This document shows positions 5,994 through 9,666 of a stretch of 9,666 nucleotides of DNA, in pieces (the first letter of the stretch is position 1; each line of letters opens with the position of its first letter). Under the pieces are notes generated by a model. It worked only from the letters and a program-made list of their open reading frames with translations, was not told the DNA's origin and did no database searches. The position numbers and the translations under genes were made by a program. The stretch is from an uncultured Peptococcaceae bacterium (GTDB lineage Bacteria; Bacillota; Dehalobacteriia; UBA4068), in assembly GCA_947307285.1 (NCBI GenBank), contig CAMZIS010000031.1, positions 1-9,666 on the forward strand. Reading direction: 5' to 3'.

Positions 5994-7283
5994 ATGAAGC
6001 ATAAACTCTTTTCGGAGATCAGAACGGTTTACGAGACAACGCTGGACAATCCGCATACTTTCCGTGTCACCATCAAGACCAAGGATATGGTGGACGGCAC
6101 GATACTGCGGCGTGCTACGGGAACCACTGTCAAGAGATACCCCTATTTCCTGATGAAACTGGGCTGGGATCAAGGCGAGGTCTGTTTTGAAGACAACGAG
6201 GCCCCTATGCCGGTCATACATGCCGATGGGCCTATAACACTGGGCGGGAAGGAGACCAACGGACATCTCCTGTGTGTTTCCTGGTGGAAAAACAAGATCC
6301 ATGTTGATGTATACCACGCGCTGACCGACGGCGGCGGCATCTATAATTTCATCAAGACACTGCTCTACTATTATTGCAGCGAGTATTACGGCAAAGAGCT
6401 GTCCAGTAAGGACATCCGCCTGTCGGGAGACCCTGTTGATGAGCGCGAATGGATCGATCCGGCTGAAAGATCCATAGAGGAAACGCCCTTATGCGCAGTC
6501 AAAAAATGGAGCAAACCCGGTTTTCAGATCGCCGACGGCGGGCTGGTCTCTATTAACAAAAAAGGCATCGTATATAACATCCGCATCAACGAGAGCGAGT
6601 TCATGCGGTTCAACCTGTCCAACGACGGCAGCCCCGGCACTATCATCTCCCTGTTCCTGGCCCGGGCCATCGACAAGCTGCACCCGGTGAAAAAAGACCC
6701 GGTGGTGATCGCCATGTGCGTTAACCAAAGGAAAGCCCTGAAAGCGCCTTTGGCTCATCAAAGCCTGGTGGGCGACGTCAGGCTGGTATACGGCGACCGT
6801 ATAAAGAAACTGGAACTCAAGGATCAGGCCACCAGCTTCCGCGGCATGGTTGCCTTGCAGTCCGATCCCGACGTCGTACTGGAAGAGATAAGGGAATACC
6901 AGGGCATTGTAAAAGAACTCGACCAGTTGCCGACCACCGAAGAGAAGCGACGCTACTGCATCGACCGCATGGACAGGATGACATCTTATTTCACTGCCAC
7001 GGTCAGCTACGTGGGCAATGCCGATATGGGCGACGCGGAATACTATATCCAGGAATTCCACGCCCTGCCTTCAACAGCCCTCCCCTCCTCCGCCACTCCG
7101 CTGACGCTGGAGCTCAGCGCCATGAACGGCAGCTTTTACGTAAACTTCATGCAGTTCTTCAAGGACGAGTGCTATCTGAACGCCTTTATCCAGGAACTGC
7201 GCGACAACAACATCAATTACGACGTGCTTTATCAGGAACAGAACAAATACCCGCGTATGATAGATATGTGGAGCAATAAGTAA
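5994..7283 (+). CDS. Condensation/alcohol-acetyltransferase-like acyltransferase
   Basis: This 429-residue soluble protein looks like the chloramphenicol-acetyltransferase-like superfamily that includes NRPS condensation domains and alcohol O-acetyltransferases. The key motif is HALTDGG (His108-Gly114), matching the catalytic HxxxDG with His108 and Asp112, after a first lobe with the helix region ATGTTVKRYPYF. A second-lobe segment SYVGNADMGD and the following EFHALPST region sit where condensation enzymes close the active-site tunnel. No carrier protein or adenylation domain is nearby, so it is more likely a free-standing acyltransferase than part of a peptide synthetase. Donor and acceptor cannot be assigned. 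The ATG has AAGGAG (5984-5989) four bases upstream. The gene follows the second kinase by 78 bases with no convincing terminator between, and it ends at the bidirectional terminator, so it is probably the last gene of the cluster. Confidence 0.75.
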   Translation: MKHKLFSEIRTVYETTLDNPHTFRVTIKTKDMVDGTILRRATGTTVKRYPYFLMKLGWDQGEVCFEDNEAPMPVIHADGPITLGGKETNGHLLCVSWWKNKIHVDVYHALTDGGGIYNFIKTLLYYYCSEYYGKELSSKDIRLSGDPVDEREWIDPAERSIEETPLCAVKKWSKPGFQIADGGLVSINKKGIVYNIRINESEFMRFNLSNDGSPGTIISLFLARAIDKLHPVKKDPVVIAMCVNQRKALKAPLAHQSLVGDVRLVYGDRIKKLELKDQATSFRGMVALQSDPDVVLEEIREYQGIVKELDQLPTTEEKRRYCIDRMDRMTSYFTATVSYVGNADMGDAEYYIQEFHALPSTALPSSATPLTLELSAMNGSFYVNFMQFFKDECYLNAFIQELRDNNINYDVLYQEQNKYPRMIDMWSNK

Positions 7284-7317
7284 AAAGGACTGGCAGCCTC
7301 CCCTATTTTGCAATTAT

Positions 7318-7349
7318 AAAACTCCCCGCACTGTAATGCGGGGAGTTTT
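7318..7349. terminator. Bidirectional intrinsic terminator between convergent transcripts
   Basis: AAAACTCCCCGCA (7318-7330) and TGCGGGGAGTTTT (7337-7349) form a perfect 13-bp stem around a six-base CTGTAA loop. The stem has a GC-rich upper part and A/T runs at its foot, giving a U-tract on either strand. It lies 35 bases after the acyltransferase stop and 34 bases beyond the stop of the V-ATPase D gene reading the other way, so it should end both transcripts. Confidence 0.9.
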
Positions 7350-7382
7350 CTGCATTTAGAAAGCTGCTGTGTTGCGGAACGA

Positions 7383-8081
7383 CTATACTTGCTCTGCGTC
7401 CTTCAGGGCCGCTTCGTCCCGTTCTCTCTTTTCGCGGATGGCTTCGGCCAGGATCATATCTTTGACCTTCATCAGTCTGGTCTGGTTCCCCCGCTCGTTC
7501 TCGTCAAGCTTCATCCTGATGTATTTGATGGTCATTTCCAGCTGGGGGATCTTCACATACTCAAGGGCGTTGACCCTTCTTCTGGTGCGCTCCAGTTCCG
7601 CCGCCAGCATCTGCGCCTCTTTTTCCTTGGAGGCAAGCTCCAGCATGAGCGGGAAAGCCGTGGACAGGTCGCTGATGGCCATGTCCAGTTCCGCGGAAGT
7701 GTTGGCATAGCCGTAGGGATAGATGTCCGTCGGGTCGTCGGCCGTAGTCTTGAAATCAAAAACCGGCACGTCCACGCTCATGACGTTTTGGCTGCCCACG
7801 GTGAGCTCTACTCCCTGCTTGGGGAACATCAGCGCCTCTTCCAATACCTCTTCGCTCATGACGGCGGACGCTACGGAAAAACTTTTATACACGTACTGCA
7901 GCTGATCCTCGACTTGATCACGCAGCTCCTTATTAGCCCGCGCCAGATCAAGGAATTCCTTCATGAGTTCGTCCCGCTTATCCTTGAGCAGCTTGTGCCC
8001 TCTTACGGAAGTCGCCAGACGCTTCTTCATGACGGTGAGCATCATTCTGGTTGGATTGACGTTTAATCTTTCCATGATCAT
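7383..8081 (-). CDS. atpD: V/A-type ATPase subunit D (central stalk)
   Basis: The protein begins near MERLNVNPTRMMLTVMKKRL, the diagnostic opening of V/A-ATPase subunit D. Long charged helices at both ends (roughly 10-75 and 150-230) form the coiled coil of the rotating shaft that turns inside the A3B3 head. At 232 residues it is slightly longer than many D subunits, with a charged C-terminal tail. It is cytosolic and bound to the membrane complex through subunits F and C. The first ATG (8081) overlaps the subunit B stop as ATGA. An ATG two codons later (8075), with GGTGA six bases upstream, gives the more typical N-terminus and is a real alternative. It is the last gene of the operon in this window and ends at the shared terminator. 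The synonym is ntpD. Confidence 0.93.
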   Translation of the reverse strand: MIMERLNVNPTRMMLTVMKKRLATSVRGHKLLKDKRDELMKEFLDLARANKELRDQVEDQLQYVYKSFSVASAVMSEEVLEEALMFPKQGVELTVGSQNVMSVDVPVFDFKTTADDPTDIYPYGYANTSAELDMAISDLSTAFPLMLELASKEKEAQMLAAELERTRRRVNALEYVKIPQLEMTIKYIRMKLDENERGNQTRLMKVKDMILAEAIREKRERDEAALKDAEQV

Positions 8082-9451
8082 TCACCGTAATACTTATCGA
8101 GATACTCGTCCTTGATGCGCTTCAGTTCTGATCTGGGCAGCAGGCGCAGCAGCTCCCAGCCCAGATCCAGGGTCTGCTCGATGGATCTGTCCGTATCATA
8201 GCCCTGGGATACGTAACGTTTCTCGAACTCCTTGGAGAAAGTTGCGTATTTAAGATCCACTTCCGAAAGAGCAGCTTCGCCCAGGATGGCTACCAGCTCC
8301 AGGTTCTCCTTGCCCTTGGCGTAGGCGGCAAACAGCTGGTTCATGGTATTGGCGTGGTCTTCTCTGGTCTTGCCCTTGCCGATGCCCTTGTCCTTCAGTC
8401 GCGACAGGGAAGGCAGCACGTCGATGGGCGGCTGGATGCCTTTGCGGTAAAGATCGCGGCTGAGGATGATCTGACCTTCCGTGATGTAGCCGGTCAGGTC
8501 GGGGATGGGGTGGGTCTTATCTTCCTCCGGCATGGTAAGGATGGGTATCATGGTGATAGAGCCGGGATAGCCCTTTTTACGGCCGGCCCGTTCGTACATG
8601 GTGGCCAGGTCTGTGTAGAGATAGCCGGGATAGCCTCTGCGGCCAGGCACCTCTTTTTTGGCGGCGGACACCTCGCGCAGGGCTTCGGCGTAGTTGGTGA
8701 TATCCGTCAGGATGACCAGAACGTGCATGCCCAGATCAAAGGCCAGGTATTCGGCAGCGGTTAGGGCCATGCGTGGCGTGGCGATACGCTCCACTGCCGG
8801 GTCGTTGGCCAGATTCATGAACATGACGGTTCTGTCTATGGCGCCGGTCCGCCGGAAGTCGTTGGCAAAAAATTCCGCTTCCTCGTGGGTGATACCGATG
8901 GCTGCGAAGACCACGGCAAAATTGCCGCTGTCGCCGCCGGTGACCTTGGCCTGTCTGGCGATCTGAGCCGCCACGTCTGCGTGGGGCAGACCGGAGGCGG
9001 AGAAGATAGGCAGCTTCTGTCCTCTAACCAGCGTGTTCAGACCGTCGATAGCGGAAACGCCCGTCTGGATGAATTCAGCCGGATAGTCGCGAGCCGCCGG
9101 GTTCATAGGCAGACCGTTGATATCCAGCATTTTTTCGGGGATGATGTCCGGACCTCCGTCTTTTGGGATGCCCATGCCGTCGAAGACCCGGCCCAGCAGA
9201 TCGTGGGAGACGGCCAATTCGGTGCCGCGGCCCAGGAAGCGCACGGTGGATTCCTTGAGGTTGATACCGGTAGACGCTTCGAACAGCTGCACCAGAACAT
9301 TGGTGCCGTTGACCTCCAGCACCTTGCAGAATCTTGTCTCGCCGTTCGGCATCAGAATCTCGCCCAGCTCGTCATAGGTAACGTTTTCTACGTCCTGGAT
9401 CAGCATCAGCGGGCCGACTACTTCGCTGATAGTCCTGTATTCCTTAATCAT
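8078..9451 (-). CDS. atpB: V/A-type ATPase subunit B (regulatory, non-catalytic)
   Basis: This 457-residue protein matches the family length and runs from the beta-barrel start (YRTISEVVGPLMLIQDVENV) through the nucleotide-fold centre to the C-terminal helical bundle (LDLGWELLRLLPRSELKRI). In place of a P-loop it has SASGLPHAD (151-159). This is the hallmark of the B subunit, which contributes to nucleotide sites at the A/B interface but does not hydrolyse ATP alone. Other conserved segments include AEYLAFD, LTDITNYAEALREVSAA, and RRGYPGYLYTDLA. Three copies alternate with subunit A in the soluble head of a proton- or sodium-translocating ATPase/synthase. The ATG has GGAGG nine bases upstream and overlaps the end of subunit A by eight bases. 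Its 3' end overlaps subunit D. The order A-B-D is typical of bacterial V/A operons. The synonym is ntpB. Confidence 0.97.
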   Translation of the reverse strand: MIKEYRTISEVVGPLMLIQDVENVTYDELGEILMPNGETRFCKVLEVNGTNVLVQLFEASTGINLKESTVRFLGRGTELAVSHDLLGRVFDGMGIPKDGGPDIIPEKMLDINGLPMNPAARDYPAEFIQTGVSAIDGLNTLVRGQKLPIFSASGLPHADVAAQIARQAKVTGGDSGNFAVVFAAIGITHEEAEFFANDFRRTGAIDRTVMFMNLANDPAVERIATPRMALTAAEYLAFDLGMHVLVILTDITNYAEALREVSAAKKEVPGRRGYPGYLYTDLATMYERAGRKKGYPGSITMIPILTMPEEDKTHPIPDLTGYITEGQIILSRDLYRKGIQPPIDVLPSLSRLKDKGIGKGKTREDHANTMNQLFAAYAKGKENLELVAILGEAALSEVDLKYATFSKEFEKRYVSQGYDTDRSIEQTLDLGWELLRLLPRSELKRIKDEYLDKYYGE

Positions 9452-9666
9452 CCTGTTCTGCCTCCGTCGCTACCAGTTCGTTGATATCCTCTCTCATCTT
9501 CTGCATCAGTTCTTCGAAAACGGCGTCGATGTTTTCCTCTTCGATATATTTGAAGCGGCCGATCTCTTCCCGTTCCGGCAAGGAGACGATCCTGGTAAAC
9601 GGCGCTCCTTTTTTGATGCCTTCCAATCCCAGGTCATAGTAGGACAGGATAAGCTTCAGCATCTTG
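9444..9666 (-). CDS. atpA: V/A-type ATPase subunit A (catalytic), C-terminal end only
   Basis: The last 73 residues of a gene entering from the right edge are visible. The segment KMLKLILSYYDLGLEGIKKG followed by VSLPEREEIGRFKYIEEENI is the conserved C-terminal helical domain of the catalytic A subunit, and it ends in a short acidic tail. The P-loop and catalytic glutamate lie outside the window. The stop codon overlaps the subunit B start by eight bases, which fits tight translational coupling of the A and B subunits that assemble 1:1 in the hexameric head. The synonym is ntpA. Confidence 0.92.
   Translation of the reverse strand, partial: KMLKLILSYYDLGLEGIKKGAPFTRIVSLPEREEIGRFKYIEEENIDAVFEELMQKMREDINELVATEAEQDD

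Noticed and set aside
7389..8066. 225-residue plus-strand open frame opposite V-ATPase subunit D
   Set aside because: It is a shadow of the conserved D gene, rich in His and Gln from reverse-strand codons, with no family resemblance.
8885..9484. Long plus-strand open frames opposite V-ATPase subunit B
   Set aside because: They are antisense to a highly conserved gene and are explained by its codon bias.
1..9666. CRISPR arrays, tRNA/rRNA genes, insertion sequences or attachment sites
   Set aside because: No regularly spaced repeats, cloverleaf sequences, transposase motifs or flanking direct repeats were seen.

Overview
The window reads like a moderate-GC, anaerobic Bacillota (Clostridia- or Negativicutes-like) chromosome. 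This rests on strong AGGAGG/GGAGG ribosome binding sites, a bacterial V/A-type ATPase operon, RsbV/RsbW-type partner-switching proteins and a GyrI-like stand-alone protein. Species or family cannot be named from the sequence alone.

Layout. (1) 1-810, minus strand: a two-gene unit with a GyrI-like ligand-binding protein followed by the start of a flavodoxin-fold NAD(P)H oxidoreductase that leaves the window. (2) 811-1147: a divergent intergenic region with an extended -10 promoter candidate on each strand and a hairpin just before the next gene. (3) 1148-7283, plus strand: seven co-directional genes. In order they are a degenerate GHKL-ATPase domain fused to a DAACS (dicarboxylate/amino acid symporter-fold) membrane domain; a single-domain STAS protein (RsbV/SpoIIAA type); an RsbW-type GHKL kinase; a small HD hydrolase of the MESH1/SpoT type; a STAS domain fused to an APH/choline-kinase-fold phosphotransferase; a second RsbW-type GHKL kinase; and a condensation/alcohol-acetyltransferase-like enzyme. 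(4) 7318-7349: a perfect 13-bp hairpin between convergent genes, apparently a shared bidirectional terminator. (5) 7383-9666, minus strand: V/A-type ATPase subunits A (C-terminal end), B and D, with overlapping reading frames.

The unusual part is region 3. It carries two STAS domains, two intact anti-sigma-type kinases and a third, degenerate kinase-like domain attached to a membrane protein. It has no sigma factor and no PP2C phosphatase (RsbU/SpoIIE) within the window. My inference is a sigma-independent partner-switching circuit. The DAACS-fold protein would act as membrane sensor or anchor. The STAS proteins and RsbW-like kinases would be the phospho-switch. The alarmone-type HD hydrolase, the STAS-tethered phosphotransferase and perhaps the acyltransferase would be outputs. 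The domain assignments are well supported by motifs. The circuit itself is a hypothesis.
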